Shown here piece by piece: positions 7,455 through 17,880 of a stretch of DNA of 36,073 nucleotides (position 1 is its first letter; each line of letters opens with the position of its first letter). The notes below the pieces were generated by a model that worked only from the letters and a program-made list of their open reading frames with translations, was not told where the DNA came from and did no database searches. The stretch covers positions 1 to 36,073 of the forward strand of contig NZ_JADEXP010000022.1 of NCBI RefSeq assembly GCF_015207065.1. The letters are read 5' to 3'. Source of the DNA: Leptolyngbya cf. ectocarpi LEGE 11479 (GTDB lineage: Bacteria; Cyanobacteriota; Cyanobacteriia; Phormidesmidales; Phormidesmidaceae). Made by a program: the position numbers and the translations under genes.

Positions 7455-8190
7455 CAACGGGCATAAATCGTGACACCAATGAAAACACACCAAAGCCTAT
7501 GAGCAAAACACCGCTAGCAGGGGTAATCCAGCCGGACCATTGGCGAATGGCAAGAATTTTTTTGATGGATGCGGTAAAGATACCGGCGATGACCAGGGGC
7601 GCAACATAGCCGATGGTATAGGCCAGCAGCAGCGAGCTACCGAGCAGCGGATCGCCGGTTTGCCCAACCCAGGCCAGCAGTGTTGCCAGTACCGGTGTGC
7701 TACACGGGGAGGCGACTAAACCGAATGTCAGACCTAGTAAATAGGACTTGAGCGACCTGGGAATATTGTTTTGCATAAAGTCCGCGCCGCTGTAGGACGG
7801 CAAGGGCGGCAGCGGCAGTGCTTCGAGCAGATTGAGACCCATGATGATTGCGATCGCACTCACCACAATGGGCAATCCCACTCCCACCTGACCGTAAACC
7901 CAGCCCAGACTGCTGGCTACGATTCCCAGCCCGGCCAGTGTGGTCGCTAACCCCAGCGCAAACCAGAGCGACTGCCCCACTGCCTGCCAACGATTTTCTA
8001 ACTCGTAGCTGCCCATGTAGCCCACCGTAATCGGCAGCATGGAAAGCATACACGGTGTCAGGCTAGTGAGTAATCCAGCTGCAGCAATGATGGCAATACT
8101 GGCCGGGGACAGGTGATCGAGCTGAGCACCGACCCACTGATTCGCCAACTGGCTAAGGTTATAAAGACTAAGCTGGATCGTTTCCCACAT
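7450..8190 (-). CDS. ccdA: Thiol-disulfide carrier CcdA (DsbD-like membrane protein)
   Basis: Polytopic membrane protein that moves reducing equivalents across the thylakoid/cytoplasmic membrane for cytochrome c maturation. The start is taken as ATG 8190 ([11 protein letters not shown]). The 246-aa product has six hydrophobic helices and the two characteristic cysteine motifs: [18 protein letters not shown] near the first helix and [18 protein letters not shown] in the fourth. Its final codons and stop fall inside the right arm of the palindrome at 7391-7454. It lies between ftsW and ccsB in a same-strand cluster. Confidence 0.95.
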   Translation of the reverse strand: MWETIQLSLYNLSQLANQWVGAQLDHLSPASIAIIAAAGLLTSLTPCMLSMLPITVGYMGSYELENRWQAVGQSLWFALGLATTLAGLGIVASSLGWVYGQVGVGLPIVVSAIAIIMGLNLLEALPLPPLPSYSGADFMQNNIPRSLKSYLLGLTFGLVASPCSTPVLATLLAWVGQTGDPLLGSSLLLAYTIGYVAPLVIAGIFTASIKKILAIRQWSGWITPASGVLLIGFGVFSLVSRFMPVA

Positions 8191-8278
8191 AGAAAAATGG
8201 ACAACCAAAAATGAAGATACCGGCCCAAACGGCCAGCTTCTTTATTGTAGTTGTATCGAAGTCGTTGTATCGAGACGC

Positions 8279-9715
8279 CTAACGGCTTCTGATCCGTTTT
8301 CGCTTGCGTCCAGGTTTACGACTAAGCCGAGGAGCGGCCACATCCTGAGGTCTGATATCAGGCCGCGGACGCAGGGGTGAACGGCGGCGAGTCTTTTTTG
8401 CGGTGGTCAGATTGGCTACCGGGGCGGCAGTTGCCTGTGGCTGCTGGGTATGGCGACGACGACGACCACCCGGTCGATACCGCCGGGGGCGCAGCGGCTG
8501 CTCGGTCATGGCGACAATATCGGCCTCATGGGCTTCTCGCGCCACCCGAATCAATAGCCCGGCAATCACCAAGCTGGACATCATCGAGCTGCCGCCGTAG
8601 CTCATCATAGGAAAGGGTAGCCCGGTGGTTGGCAACGACCCGGTGGCGACACCGATATTAATCAGGGACTGTCCCACCAGCAGCACCATACAGCCAATGG
8701 CCAGCAGCCGGTTAACCGACGACTTAGCCTTGAGCGCCACTAGCAGGGCCACAGTACTAAACACCGCCAAAAACAGCAGTAGCATCACCGCGCCGATAAA
8801 CCCAAACTCTTCGGCATAGACCGAAAAAATAAAGTCGGTGTACTGAATCGGCAAATAGCCTAGCTTTTGTTGCCCCATGCCAAACCCAGTGCCCCACAGG
8901 CCGCCAGACCCAATGGCGTACAGGCTCTGTACGAGCTGATAGCCGTTATCACTGGCCTGGGACCAGGGATCGAGGAATGAGATAATCCGCTCTCGCTGAT
9001 AGGTTTTGATACTGACGCTCAGCACAGCGGCTAACGCCCCAGCCCCGGCGGTCATTAGTAAATGCCGGTAGGGACGACCGGACGACCACGCGATCAGCCA
9101 CAGGGTAATGCCACAAACAGCGGTGGTACTCAGATTGGGCTGAACTAAAATTGCCACTAAACATAGGGTAAATACCCCCAGCCACAACCAGCGTCTGGCG
9201 ACCGAGAACCGATGCCAGCGGCCAAACAGTCTGGCGCTTTGTAAAATCAAAAAAGGCTTGAGCAGTTCAGAGGGCTGAATCAGAAAAGGCCCCAGGGGCA
9301 GCCAGCGGGTCGCGCCGTTAACCGTCACCCCCAGACCGGGCACGTGGGTAGCCAGGATCAATCCTAAGCATACAAACAGTCCCATGCCGGCACACTGCAT
9401 GACCATTCTCAGAGGATTGCGGGTAATCCACCGAGACATGAGCAGACCCACCAGAATCCAAAGAATTTGCACTTTGAAATAGCGAGCGCCATCACCAACT
9501 TCGGCATCAGCTACGGGGTACGAGGCTGAAAACAGCACCACCAGGCCGATAAATAACCAAAGCATGGTCAACCATCGCAGTAGCCTGGCTTCCAGTGCCC
9601 AATCTTGCACTGAAAAGAAGTTAACAACGCCTGCAAAACGAGTCAGATTCAATGGACAAATTGATGTAGGAGTGCTTAAGAGATAAAGAAAACCATCGAC
9701 CTTGTCAAGGGGCAA
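8279..9715 (-). CDS. ftsW: FtsW/RodA/SpoVE-family cell-cycle protein with basic tail
   Basis: SEDS-family peptidoglycan glycosyltransferase of the divisome. About ten membrane helices are visible, with family motifs GATRWLPLGPFLIQPSELLK, FSVYAEEFGFIGA and GLPFPMMSYGGSSMM. The start is uncertain: the frame opens with TTG at 9715 and has no ATG before the SVQDWALEARLLRWLT segment where cyanobacterial homologues usually become conserved. A GTG or TTG nearer 9620-9660 is possible. The last ~75 residues after the helices are very Arg/Lys/Pro-rich (for example RRYRPGGRRRRH), a longer basic cytosolic tail than usual. Downstream are ccdA (88-bp gap) and ccsB. Confidence 0.93.
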   Translation of the reverse strand: MPLDKVDGFLYLLSTPTSICPLNLTRFAGVVNFFSVQDWALEARLLRWLTMLWLFIGLVVLFSASYPVADAEVGDGARYFKVQILWILVGLLMSRWITRNPLRMVMQCAGMGLFVCLGLILATHVPGLGVTVNGATRWLPLGPFLIQPSELLKPFLILQSARLFGRWHRFSVARRWLWLGVFTLCLVAILVQPNLSTTAVCGITLWLIAWSSGRPYRHLLMTAGAGALAAVLSVSIKTYQRERIISFLDPWSQASDNGYQLVQSLYAIGSGGLWGTGFGMGQQKLGYLPIQYTDFIFSVYAEEFGFIGAVMLLLFLAVFSTVALLVALKAKSSVNRLLAIGCMVLLVGQSLINIGVATGSLPTTGLPFPMMSYGGSSMMSSLVIAGLLIRVAREAHEADIVAMTEQPLRPRRYRPGGRRRRHTQQPQATAAPVANLTTAKKTRRRSPLRPRPDIRPQDVAAPRLSRKPGRKRKRIRSR

Positions 9716-9766
9716 GCTTGGAAAGGCCGATGGTATTTAGTAGAGGACATGAAATTTATCGTCCAC

Positions 9767-9784
9767 GTAGGGGCACGCCCCTAC
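9767..9784. repeat. Short palindrome in ftsW-ndhD gap
   Basis: GTAGGGGC and GCCCCTAC flank two bases. It resembles a common intergenic palindrome of cyanobacteria and other bacteria. It lies 11 bp beyond the ndhD stop, on the side where an ndhD terminator would be expected, but no T-run follows. Confidence 0.6.
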
Positions 9785-9794
9785 AGGAGAAACC

Positions 9795-11387
9795 CTATTG
9801 GCCGATAGCCGGAGCCTTATTGGTGGGAATCGTACCGATGGGTAATGGAGGCTGGCTATCTGCGATCGCAAATAGCTCTGTGCGCAAACTCTCGCTAATC
9901 TGCATGGTCTTGGCGTCATAGACCTGAGTTAGCAGCTTGGGATACAAACCAAAGCCAATAATGGGCACCAGCAAGCAGGCCACAATAAACACCTCGCGAG
10001 GCTCGGCATCAATCAGCGCCTCATGCTCGATCAGCTCCTTATTCTCAGGGCCAAAGAAGATTTCGCGCAGCATCGACAGCAGATAAATCGGTGTCAAAAT
10101 TACACCCACCGCCATCAGCAAGATCATCACCAGCTTGAAGTTAAAGCTGTAGGCATCACTGTTGGCAAAGCCCACAAACACCATCAGCTCGGCCACAAAC
10201 CCACTCATGCCAGGCAGCGCCAGGGAGGCCATGGAGCAGGTTGTAAACATGGCGAAGATTTTTGGCATCTTAGTCCCAATACCGCCCATTTCCGGCAGAA
10301 TCAGGGTGTGGGTACGGTCATAGGTAGCCCCCACCAAAAAGAACAAGCTGGCTCCAATCAAACCGTGAGACACCATCTGGAGTACCGCACCGCTCATACC
10401 CAGGTTGGTAAACGAGGCAATACCAATTATCACAAATCCCATGTGGGAAATGGACGAGTAGGCAATCTTACGTTTGAGATTACGCTGGGCAAAGGACGTA
10501 AGTGCCGCGTAGATAATATTAATCACCCCAAACAGGATTAGCCCTGGCGCCACAATGGCATGGGCATCGGGCAGCATCTCCACATTCATTCGAATCAGGG
10601 CATAGCCTCCCATCTTTAAGAGGATGCCCGCCAGCAGCATATGGACCGGAGCCGTCGCCTCGCCGTGGGCATCGGGCAGCCAGGTATGCAATGGAAAGAT
10701 GGGCAGCTTGACCGCATAGGCGACTAAGAAGGCCGTATACAGCCACAGCTGTAGCCGAATCGGATACTCCTTGGCCATCAGCGCCTGCATATCAAAGGTG
10801 ATGGTGTCACCGTAGAAGGCCATGGCCAGGGCCGCCACCAAAATAAACAGAGAGCCCCCCGCCGTATAGAGAATAAACTTGGTGGCTGCATACAGCCGCC
10901 GCTTACCCCCCCAGATGGACAGCAGCAGATAGACCGGGATCAGCTCCAGCTCCCATACCAGGAAGAACAGCAGCATATCCTGCACAGCAAATACGGCGAT
11001 CTGTGCTCCGTACATCGACAGCAGCAAAAAGTAAAAAAGCTTGGGCTTAAGCGTCACCGGCCAGGCTGCCAGGGTGGCCAGCGTCGTAATAAAGCCGGTG
11101 AGTAAAACCAACGGCATTGAGAGGCCATCCACCCCTACGGACCACTTAAGATCTAGGGCTGGCACCCAGCTATAGCTTTCTACCAGCTGCATTCCCGAGA
11201 CCGTTGGGTCATAGGAGGTAACAAAGGCAGTAACGATCAGGGCAAAATCAATTAGCCCGACAATCAGGGAGTACCACCGCACAGTTTTGCCATCCGTATC
11301 AGGGATGAGTGGCAGCAGTAACGCCGCCACAATCGGCAGCATAATAATGGTGGTCAACCAAGGAAATGTTGCAAAATCCATAGACAT
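9795..11387 (-). CDS. ndhD: NAD(P)H-quinone oxidoreductase subunit 4 (NdhD1/D2 type)
   Basis: Proton-pumping antiporter-like subunit of the NDH-1 complex, used for respiration and cyclic electron flow around photosystem I. The 530-aa product has about 14 hydrophobic helices. Key motifs are [18 protein letters not shown] (the conserved glutamate of helix 5), [19 protein letters not shown] (the helix 7 lysine and following loop) and [13 protein letters not shown]. Length matches the D1/D2 forms; I cannot separate these from D3/D4 with certainty, but there is no ndhF3/cup neighbourhood here. Two start codons (11387 and 11381) are equally plausible. Confidence 0.96.
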   Translation of the reverse strand: MSMDFATFPWLTTIIMLPIVAALLLPLIPDTDGKTVRWYSLIVGLIDFALIVTAFVTSYDPTVSGMQLVESYSWVPALDLKWSVGVDGLSMPLVLLTGFITTLATLAAWPVTLKPKLFYFLLLSMYGAQIAVFAVQDMLLFFLVWELELIPVYLLLSIWGGKRRLYAATKFILYTAGGSLFILVAALAMAFYGDTITFDMQALMAKEYPIRLQLWLYTAFLVAYAVKLPIFPLHTWLPDAHGEATAPVHMLLAGILLKMGGYALIRMNVEMLPDAHAIVAPGLILFGVINIIYAALTSFAQRNLKRKIAYSSISHMGFVIIGIASFTNLGMSGAVLQMVSHGLIGASLFFLVGATYDRTHTLILPEMGGIGTKMPKIFAMFTTCSMASLALPGMSGFVAELMVFVGFANSDAYSFNFKLVMILLMAVGVILTPIYLLSMLREIFFGPENKELIEHEALIDAEPREVFIVACLLVPIIGFGLYPKLLTQVYDAKTMQISESLRTELFAIADSQPPLPIGTIPTNKAPAIGQ

Positions 11388-11572
11388 ATAAGGCCAGTTT
11401 TTATAGCAGTGGCCACATCGTTTAGGCCGTTTGGCCCCAAAATATCGATGGCGATGCGGCTGTAGGGATCGGCTGTCGCTTGGCTGCTGCCACCTGAGTG
11501 AGCAGCCATCAGGCCTCGCTAACCACTGTAAGAATAAAAATAATGATCCCCAGATTATCTGCGGGATTTCTT

Positions 11573-11604
11573 AAAGGTGTGTAATGGGAACGTTACACAC
11601 CTTT
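11573..11604. terminator. 12-bp perfect hairpin upstream of ndhD
   Basis: AAAGGTGTGTAA (11573-11584) pairs with 11593-11604 around an 8-nt loop. A T-run (11614-11620) follows on the plus strand, but the neighbouring genes are on the minus strand. It lies 34 bp past the end of the glycosyltransferase gene, so it may end that transcript or be part of the ndhD upstream region. The rest of the gap (11388-11572) contains nothing I recognise. Confidence 0.55.
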
Positions 11605-11638
11605 GTAAACGACTTTTTTAGATGTTTTCCGAGTGACG

Positions 11639-13189
11639 CTACTGTGGCTCCAGCAAAAATATGGGGTGATGCTCCAGACGATCTAACTTGCGGACCTGAT
11701 ATTGCTCGGATGTGTCGTAGTACTCCAACAGAGGGTCAGATGGATAGAGCAAAAAAGTCGTTAAAGTCGTTGTATCGAATGTTTCAAGCTGTTCTAGGGG
11801 GGTGTCAACGGCAATCAAGAGCTGGGTATCCGCTGACAGGTAATGGCTTAGCTCTAATGTTTGCCACTGGACTTTGTCAGTAATCAGTAGGGGGTTGGGA
11901 GCTGAGCTGATCGCCTGTACGATGGCAAAATTGTCCAGGCTCAAGGGCTTGGTCCACCATGTCTGGGCATTGGCGCTAGCCACGTTAGAGACGATACCTG
12001 CACCGAGCACGGTCATCAGGACAACACTCCAGCCAGCGCTAGACATCTTCTGCTTGATGGCCAGGCCACGGGCAATGGCATAGGCTACCGTCAGCTGCAG
12101 ACCGAGATACGTAGGAATAAAGTAGCGACTCACGCTAGAGCGACGCCCACCCGATATCAGATCTGGCAAAATCAGCGCCGATGCGGTGACCACGCTTAAA
12201 AAGAGAATAAAAGAGTATGTGGAGCGGGGGGCGTGTCTCAGTAATCTGTACGCACTGTAAAACACTAAGGCCAGTGCCCCTAAGGCAGGTACAAGCACAA
12301 ACAGCATGGGAGAGCTGGCATCGAGGTTAATGTCAAAAAACAACCGACAGATGTTGCCCACCCAGGTCTTGGCTAAGCTGACCACAGACGTGTCGGCATA
12401 GCGCCAGGTACTCATGCGATCAATATTGCTGTGAATTGCCCACAGCCAGGGCGAGAAGCAAAGGAGACTCAGGGCTATCGTCAGGGCAAAGCGAGTCAGA
12501 TGAACGGTCTTTCTAAAGCTGGGGTTGACGATGACGTAGAGGCCATGGCTAAAAATCACAAAAAGCGTAAATGGGAAGGTATAAAGCCCGGCAATAGTGG
12601 TGACTCCATAGCCGAACCAGTCACGCCATGTCTGACGTTTGAGGGCTCTCAGTAAAAACAGGCTGGAGAGCAAGATCGTCAGGGTCCAGAGGCTAAAGGG
12701 TCTGGACTCTTGGGCATAGAGAATATGGAAGGGTGAAATAGCAACCATTGCGGCGGCGAGTAGCCCAAATAGAGGGGGGCCTGCTAGCTGCCTGGCTAAT
12801 CCGTAAACTGCAGGGATCACCAGTAGACTAATCAGCGCTGATAAAAGTCTGGCCGCAGCGATGGAATGACCGCTCACGCTCAGCCAAAGTCGGGACAAGA
12901 GGTAGTACAGGGGCGGATTTTGCGGTTCGACTTGGGCCAGCAGTTTGATCATGTCTACGGCAGATTTATCTGCAGAGGGGTACTGGTATTTGCTCAGGAG
13001 GCCAACGCTAAACGGCGTGTCTTTAGGCAAATCGTCACGAATTTCAGTAATTGAATAGCCTGCCACCCGAGAGGCGTTGATAGTTTCGTCATGCCAGTAG
13101 ACTTTTTTCTCGATATTAAAAAATCGAAAAAACATGCCCAGGACAATCACGATGACTAGGGCAATTTTCCATCTTTCCAGGAATTTCAT
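11639..13189 (-). CDS. Glycosyltransferase family 39 membrane protein (ArnT/PMT-like)
   Basis: 516-aa polytopic membrane protein of the GT-C fold, expected to transfer a sugar from a polyprenyl-phosphate donor to a protein, lipid or polysaccharide on the outer face. After the first helix comes VYWHDETINASR, with the acidic residues typical of the first loop catalytic motif. Then come EPQNPPLYYLLSRLW and LYAQESRPFSLW, both hallmark loops, and about ten further helices. A soluble C-terminal part follows. The start codon overlaps the stop of the methyltransferase upstream (TAATG), so the two are translated together and may modify the same glycan. The acceptor cannot be read from sequence. Confidence 0.88.
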   Translation of the reverse strand: MKFLERWKIALVIVIVLGMFFRFFNIEKKVYWHDETINASRVAGYSITEIRDDLPKDTPFSVGLLSKYQYPSADKSAVDMIKLLAQVEPQNPPLYYLLSRLWLSVSGHSIAAARLLSALISLLVIPAVYGLARQLAGPPLFGLLAAAMVAISPFHILYAQESRPFSLWTLTILLSSLFLLRALKRQTWRDWFGYGVTTIAGLYTFPFTLFVIFSHGLYVIVNPSFRKTVHLTRFALTIALSLLCFSPWLWAIHSNIDRMSTWRYADTSVVSLAKTWVGNICRLFFDINLDASSPMLFVLVPALGALALVFYSAYRLLRHAPRSTYSFILFLSVVTASALILPDLISGGRRSSVSRYFIPTYLGLQLTVAYAIARGLAIKQKMSSAGWSVVLMTVLGAGIVSNVASANAQTWWTKPLSLDNFAIVQAISSAPNPLLITDKVQWQTLELSHYLSADTQLLIAVDTPLEQLETFDTTTLTTFLLYPSDPLLEYYDTSEQYQVRKLDRLEHHPIFLLEPQ

Positions 13190-14169
13190 TACGGCCTGGC
13201 GGCGATCACCACACGGTGCCGAGAACTATTTTGGGTCTGAGTTGGCGGCTCAAAACCGGCCTCTACGATGGCCTGGTGTAGATCTAAGGAAAAGTATTGA
13301 TCTAAATAGGGTTCAGTACTCTTAAGCAGGGTGAGCACGTAGGGCGGCAATTTTTTATAAACCTCTGACTGGGGGTTCATTTCCATGATGGCGAGGTGAC
13401 CGCCGGGGCGCAAAATTCGATGAGCTTCTTGGATGGCAGCCCGAATAGCGGTTTGGGGCAGCTCATGAAAGACCAGGGAGATGGAGACCAAATCGGTGGA
13501 CCGGGCAGGCAGGCCAGTGGCTTCGGCAGGGGCGTGCAGCCAGGTAATCGCCGGGGTGTTGTCCAGCGTCAGCTGTGGGTCGTGGGCAGGATGGACAATC
13601 TCCATCGGCTGACTCGCTTGATAGCGGGCGACGGTGAGAAAGTAATCGGAGAGGTCCACACCGGTAATGTGGGCCTGGGGATAGGTTTGCTGTAGGGCAC
13701 GGGTGCTAAGACCGGTGCTACAGCCCAGGTCAACGATGGTATTTGGAACATCGGGCAGCTGGTCCACTAATACATCTAAATAACTTTGACGCAGACGGAT
13801 ATCGCCTCGGGCATCACCCTCGGGCCAAAGGCGAGCATGGACGGCTTTGGCGGCGACGGTGGCTTCTAACGCAGGCTCCCAGCCCAGGTTGCCTTCTTCG
13901 TAGGCGTGGAAACTGGTGAGGTAATAGTCGGGGTATTGGAGGGTGCGATCGCAAATCTCCGCCCTTTCTTTTTCCCACATCGGATGCAGCCCCTGATCGC
14001 CACCGCGAATTTTCAGCTGGGTGGCCTCATTGAGCCAATACACCCCGATGGACTCCGCCCGTTTGATCATCATGTTACGGGCGCGATCTTTAGCAAAATT
14101 CGCCAGGGGCTTTACCGCCAGGGCTCCATTGATCAGACGGTTAATCGAGCGAGTCGCAAGGGCGTTCAT
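13189..14169 (-). CDS. Class I SAM-dependent methyltransferase
   Basis: 326 aa from ATG 14169; the longer frame begins with a poor TTG. Motif I is TIVDLGCSTGLSTRA at about residues 144-158, followed by ITGVDLSDYFL (acidic loop binding the ribose). Later come SISLVFHELP and HRILRPGGHLAIMEMNPQS, the usual post-motif strands. The N-terminal ~120 residues (RSINRLINGALAVKPLANFAK and onwards) are helical and typical of a family conserved in cyanobacteria. The substrate is unknown. The gene overlaps the glycosyltransferase by one base and probably forms an operon with it. Confidence 0.9.
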   Translation of the reverse strand: MNALATRSINRLINGALAVKPLANFAKDRARNMMIKRAESIGVYWLNEATQLKIRGGDQGLHPMWEKERAEICDRTLQYPDYYLTSFHAYEEGNLGWEPALEATVAAKAVHARLWPEGDARGDIRLRQSYLDVLVDQLPDVPNTIVDLGCSTGLSTRALQQTYPQAHITGVDLSDYFLTVARYQASQPMEIVHPAHDPQLTLDNTPAITWLHAPAEATGLPARSTDLVSISLVFHELPQTAIRAAIQEAHRILRPGGHLAIMEMNPQSEVYKKLPPYVLTLLKSTEPYLDQYFSLDLHQAIVEAGFEPPTQTQNSSRHRVVIAARP

Positions 14170-14259
14170 ATAGGAGCGTCTTAGAACATACGTGGAACAG
14201 TTTAAGTATCTCAACGTGCAACAGCGTAATTTTTGAGAAAACGTTAACCTAGATAGCCA

Positions 14260-14296
14260 TCCCTCTCCCTAAATCCCTCTCCCCAGGGAAAGGGAC
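14260..14296. repeat. CCCTCTCCC-type dispersed cyanobacterial repeat
   Basis: Two CCCTCTCCC units separated by TAAAT are followed by the near-complement AGGGAAAGGGA. This type of intergenic repeat is familiar from many cyanobacterial genomes. It lies between the divergent methyltransferase and aminopeptidase genes, within the likely promoter region of both. Confidence 0.6.
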
Positions 14297-14323
14297 TTCA
14301 AATACTCACCTCGAATCCAGTCT

Positions 14324-16942
14324 ATGTCTGTCGCCGCCTATTTCAACGCCGATGAAAACGGCCACAAGTCCTTTGAACTGCCCGGTGCATCCCCCCACTA
14401 CAACCCCGATCGCCCCGGCCAGGTTGAGCACATTGCCCTTGACCTAGACTTTGATATCCCTAAAAAAAGCTATAGCGGCACCTGCACCATTACCCTCAAC
14501 CCCGTGCGTAACGGCGTAGATAGCTTAACCCTAGATGCCGTCAGCCTGACCATCACCTCAGTCACCATTGGGGATGAGCCCCAACCCTTTGACTACGACG
14601 GCGAGCAGTTGCATATACATCTGACTAAGCCCACATTGGCGGGCCAGGCCATCGCTTTGACCATCGCCTATGCCGTCAAGGAGCCCCAGCGCGGTATTTA
14701 CTTTATCGCTCCCGATGAACACTACCCCGATAAACCCCACCAAGTCTGGACCCAGGGCGAAGATGAAGACTCCCGCTTTTGGTTTCCCTGTTTTGACTAT
14801 CCGGGGCAGCTGGCCACCTCTGAGGTGCGGGTGCGGGTGCCGAAAAAGTATTTTGCCCTATCCAACGGGGATCTAATTTCTACCGAAGACGATGGCAAGG
14901 CCAAAATTTACCACTGGAAGCTAGATAAAGTACACCCCAGCTATCTGATGACCCTGGCCATCGGTGAATACGACAGCATTGAAACCGAGTGGCGCGGTCG
15001 TCCTGTGCGCTACTACGTTGCCAAGGGCCGGAAAGACCAAATCCAGCTGACCATGGGCAAAACGCCCCAAATGATGGAGCGGTTTAGTCAGGTCTTTGGC
15101 TACGACTATCCCTTCTCTAACTACGATCAGGCCTGCCCCGCTGACTTTATCTTTGGCGGTATGGAGAATACCACCACCACCTTGCTCACCGACCGCTGTT
15201 TGCTAGACAAACGCGCCGCCATCGACAACCTGCGGTCTGAAACCCTGGTGGCCCATGAGCTAGCCCACCAGTGGTTTGGCGACCTGATTGTGATCAACCA
15301 CTGGTCCCATGCCTGGGTGAAAGAAGGTATGGCCACCTACTCTGAGGTGCTATGGCTAGAGGAAGCCTACGGTCGAGATGAGGCCATGTACTACCACCTC
15401 AACCACGCCCGTGACTACCTAGCCGAAGACGCCAGCCGCTACCGACGCCCGCTGGTCACCCACATTTACCGAGAACCCATCGAGCTGTACGACCGGCACA
15501 TTTATGAAAAAGGCTCCTGCGTTTATCACATGATCCGTCAGGCGCTGGGCGATGAGCTATTTACCAAAACGCTGCAAACCCTGCTCACCGATAACGCCCA
15601 CAGTACTGTCGAAACCGTGGACGTGCTGCGAGCCATCGATAAAGCCACTGGCAAGAACCTGCGCTATCTGTTTGATCAGTATGTCTATCGCGGCGGGCAT
15701 CCCGACTATTCTGTGACCTACAGCTGGGACAGCGACAGCAATCTTGCCAAGCTGATGGTGACCCAGACCCAGGTGGCCGATGGTAAATCCCAGGTCCAAG
15801 AGGGGCTGTTTGACCTCAAGATTCCCATTGGCTTTGGCTACGGTACCGGTAAAACCGTCGATGTGCAAACCGTCACCGTCAGAATCCATGAGCGCCAGCA
15901 GGCCTTCTACTTCCCGCTACAGAAAAAGCCTGATTTTATTAGTTTTGATGTGGGCAATCACACCCTCAAAACTATTCAGCTAGAGTATCCCCTCAAGGAA
16001 CTCCAGGCCCAGCTTCAGCATGACCCCGACCCGATTTCCCGGCTGTACGCGGCCAAAGCCATCGCCAAAAAAGGCACCCTAGAAGCGGTGAAAACTCTCA
16101 GTGCAGCCTTGGTCAACGATGCGTTCTGGGCGGTCCGGGCCGAAGTGGCCGAAGCCTTAGCCACAATTCAGTTAGATCAGGCCGTTACTGGCTTGTTAAA
16201 AGGGTTGGAGGACAAACATCCCAAGGTACGACGCGCGGTTGTAAACGCTCTAGCCGGGGTAAAAACTGTCGAAAGTTATAAGGCCCTAAAATCTGTTGTC
16301 GAGAAAGGCGATAAAAGCTACTACGTTGAATCAGCGGCGGCCATGGCCCTGGGCAAAGTCGGTGCCAGTACCCTCGATAATGGCAAAAACAAAGAGAAGA
16401 AAACGCTTAAGCTGCTAGAAATGGTGTTAGAAAAGCGCGCAGGCTGGAACGAGGTGGTGCGCTCGGGAGCCATTGGTGGCTTGAGTGTGTTTAAGTCCTC
16501 AGAAGCCGCGCTGGATCTGTTGCTGCCCTATACGGAGATTGGGGTACCTCAGGCGCTACGGCTGACGGCGATTCGAGCGTTGGGACGAATCGCGGCGGGG
16601 CAGAGTAAGGGGGGATGCGATCGCATCCTAGACCGTCTCGAAGCCATCGCTCGCGAAGAGTTTTTCCTGACTCAGGTGGCTGTGGTCATGGCCCTGGGGC
16701 AAATGGAAGTGTCTGGTGCCGTGCGAGTGTTGCGAGGACTGGCAGAACAAAGCCCTGACGGTCGGGTTAAACGCCGGGCGGAAGAGGCCATGGGTAAAGT
16801 GCGTAAGGCCATCGGCGCTGACAAAGCGGTGGATGAATTACGCAGGGATCTCGATGAGTTAAAACAGCTCAATCGGGATTTAAAGAGTCGGCTAGAAACA
16901 TTGGAGGCCAAGGCCAAGGCTGAAAAGAAAGCTAACGATTGA
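14324..16942 (+). CDS. M1-family aminopeptidase with HEAT-repeat and coiled-coil tail
   Basis: Zinc aminopeptidase removing N-terminal residues from peptides, probably in the cytosol (no signal peptide). The N-terminal beta-domain spans about residues 25-225. The catalytic domain shows the substrate-anchoring FGGMEN motif and HELAHQ with zinc ligands His311, His315 and Glu334 (HEXXH-18-E). Instead of the long ERAP-like C-terminal helical domain, residues ~560-830 form HEAT/PBS-lyase-like repeats (for example [20 protein letters not shown]), followed by a charged coiled coil ([20 protein letters not shown]). It is 872 aa, similar to cyanobacterial homologues. It starts 154 bp from the divergent methyltransferase. 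Confidence 0.93.
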   Translation: MSVAAYFNADENGHKSFELPGASPHYNPDRPGQVEHIALDLDFDIPKKSYSGTCTITLNPVRNGVDSLTLDAVSLTITSVTIGDEPQPFDYDGEQLHIHLTKPTLAGQAIALTIAYAVKEPQRGIYFIAPDEHYPDKPHQVWTQGEDEDSRFWFPCFDYPGQLATSEVRVRVPKKYFALSNGDLISTEDDGKAKIYHWKLDKVHPSYLMTLAIGEYDSIETEWRGRPVRYYVAKGRKDQIQLTMGKTPQMMERFSQVFGYDYPFSNYDQACPADFIFGGMENTTTTLLTDRCLLDKRAAIDNLRSETLVAHELAHQWFGDLIVINHWSHAWVKEGMATYSEVLWLEEAYGRDEAMYYHLNHARDYLAEDASRYRRPLVTHIYREPIELYDRHIYEKGSCVYHMIRQALGDELFTKTLQTLLTDNAHSTVETVDVLRAIDKATGKNLRYLFDQYVYRGGHPDYSVTYSWDSDSNLAKLMVTQTQVADGKSQVQEGLFDLKIPIGFGYGTGKTVDVQTVTVRIHERQQAFYFPLQKKPDFISFDVGNHTLKTIQLEYPLKELQAQLQHDPDPISRLYAAKAIAKKGTLEAVKTLSAALVNDAFWAVRAEVAEALATIQLDQAVTGLLKGLEDKHPKVRRAVVNALAGVKTVESYKALKSVVEKGDKSYYVESAAAMALGKVGASTLDNGKNKEKKTLKLLEMVLEKRAGWNEVVRSGAIGGLSVFKSSEAALDLLLPYTEIGVPQALRLTAIRALGRIAAGQSKGGCDRILDRLEAIAREEFFLTQVAVVMALGQMEVSGAVRVLRGLAEQSPDGRVKRRAEEAMGKVRKAIGADKAVDELRRDLDELKQLNRDLKSRLETLEAKAKAEKKAND

Positions 16943-16954
16943 GATTAGTTGTGA

Positions 16955-16985
16955 GCCCATGGGGACGGCCATTGTCTCCATGGGC
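16955..16985 (+). terminator. Hairpin after the aminopeptidase gene
   Basis: 16955-16966 pairs with 16974-16985 (12 bp, including one G-T pair) around a 7-nt loop, 12 bp after the aminopeptidase stop codon. No T-run follows, so termination may be factor-dependent or weak, and readthrough into the hydrolase gene at 17035 is possible. Confidence 0.55.
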
Positions 16986-17034
16986 CAGCAGCTGTCTGCC
17001 AATCATTGCAATCAGGGCTGACAACCTCGAAAAC

Positions 17035-17724
17035 ATGGATATTCTTTCTGCTTTACCCTATCCCTATCCACTGCCCGATACTTCCCAGGCACTTGCCTTA
17101 GTCATTATCGACATGCAGCGAGACTTTCTCGAACCGGGTGGATTTGGAGCAGCCCTTGGCAATGACGTATCAAAACTACAGGCAATTGTTCCCCCGCTGC
17201 AGTCACTACTGGCCACCTTTCGCGCACTAGGCTTGCCCGTTATCCACACCCAAGAATGTCACCAACCCGATCTGTCCGACTGCCCTCCGGCAAAACTCAG
17301 ACGAGGCGGAGAGAACAGTCTCAAGATCGGAGATACTGGCCCCATGGGACGGATCTTGGTCCAAGGGGAACCCGGCAACAAAATTATTACTGAGCTAGCC
17401 CCCATAGCTGGAGAAACCGTGATCGCCAAACCAGGAAAGGGGGCTTTTTACAACACACCTTTGCAACAGGTGCTAACAACTCGCGGTATTACCCATCTCC
17501 TGTTTACTGGCGTGACAACAGAGGTGTGCGTGCAAACCACCATGAGAGAAGCCAACGATCGGGGCTATGAATGTCTTCTGGTGGAGGATTGCACTGAGAG
17601 TTATTTTCCAGCTTTTAAGCAATCTACCCTCGAGATGATTAGAGCCCAGGGGGGCATTGTTGGCTGGACAGCGGATTCTACAGCAGTGAAAACAGCTTTA
17701 GAAGCATGGCTCAGGCCGTCTTGA
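17035..17724 (+). CDS. Isochorismatase-family cysteine hydrolase, biuret-amidohydrolase-like
   Basis: 229 aa from ATG 17035 ([14 protein letters not shown]). Catalytic triad by family pattern: Asp26 in IIDMQRDF, Lys132 in IAKPGKGAF and Cys165 in [20 protein letters not shown]. The spacing of these three residues equals that recalled for bacterial biuret hydrolase (Asp36, Lys142, Cys175). Shared segments such as HTQE.H.PDL, GRIL.GEPG and ECLLVEDC also point to that branch rather than to true isochorismatases. The likely reaction is amide hydrolysis of a small ureido compound, but the substrate is unproven. It follows the aminopeptidase on the same strand. Confidence 0.85.
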   Translation: MDILSALPYPYPLPDTSQALALVIIDMQRDFLEPGGFGAALGNDVSKLQAIVPPLQSLLATFRALGLPVIHTQECHQPDLSDCPPAKLRRGGENSLKIGDTGPMGRILVQGEPGNKIITELAPIAGETVIAKPGKGAFYNTPLQQVLTTRGITHLLFTGVTTEVCVQTTMREANDRGYECLLVEDCTESYFPAFKQSTLEMIRAQGGIVGWTADSTAVKTALEAWLRPS

Positions 17725-17793
17725 TTGTTGTTGTAATAGAAGATTTCTGACCAGTTGGGGAGCTGCGGCTAAATAACATACCCAATCAATCCG

Positions 17794-17844
17794 GTTTCGA
17801 CTCCGCTCAACCTTCTAGCTTCGAGAGTTGAGCGGAGTCGAAAC
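17794..17844. repeat. 18-bp perfect inverted repeat (TCGACTCCGCTC family)
   Basis: GTTTCGACTCCGCTCAAC at 17794-17811 is exactly complementary to 17827-17844, with a 15-bp spacer. It lies between the convergent hydrolase (+) and hypothetical gene (-), 37 bp from the stop of the latter, and could serve as a two-way terminator. It belongs to the family also seen at 1152, 22879 and 26726. Confidence 0.9.
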
Positions 17845-17880
17845 TCGATCTACGGGTATTTCATTTTCGAGCCAGCCTCC

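Noticed and set aside
10023-10541. 172-aa plus-strand open frame
   Set aside because: It is antisense to ndhD, His/Gln-rich low-complexity, and mirrors the hydrophobic codons of the real gene.
12431-12655. Plus-strand frames within the glycosyltransferase, methyltransferase and aminopeptidase genes
   Set aside because: They are shadows of strongly supported genes on the other strand or frame.
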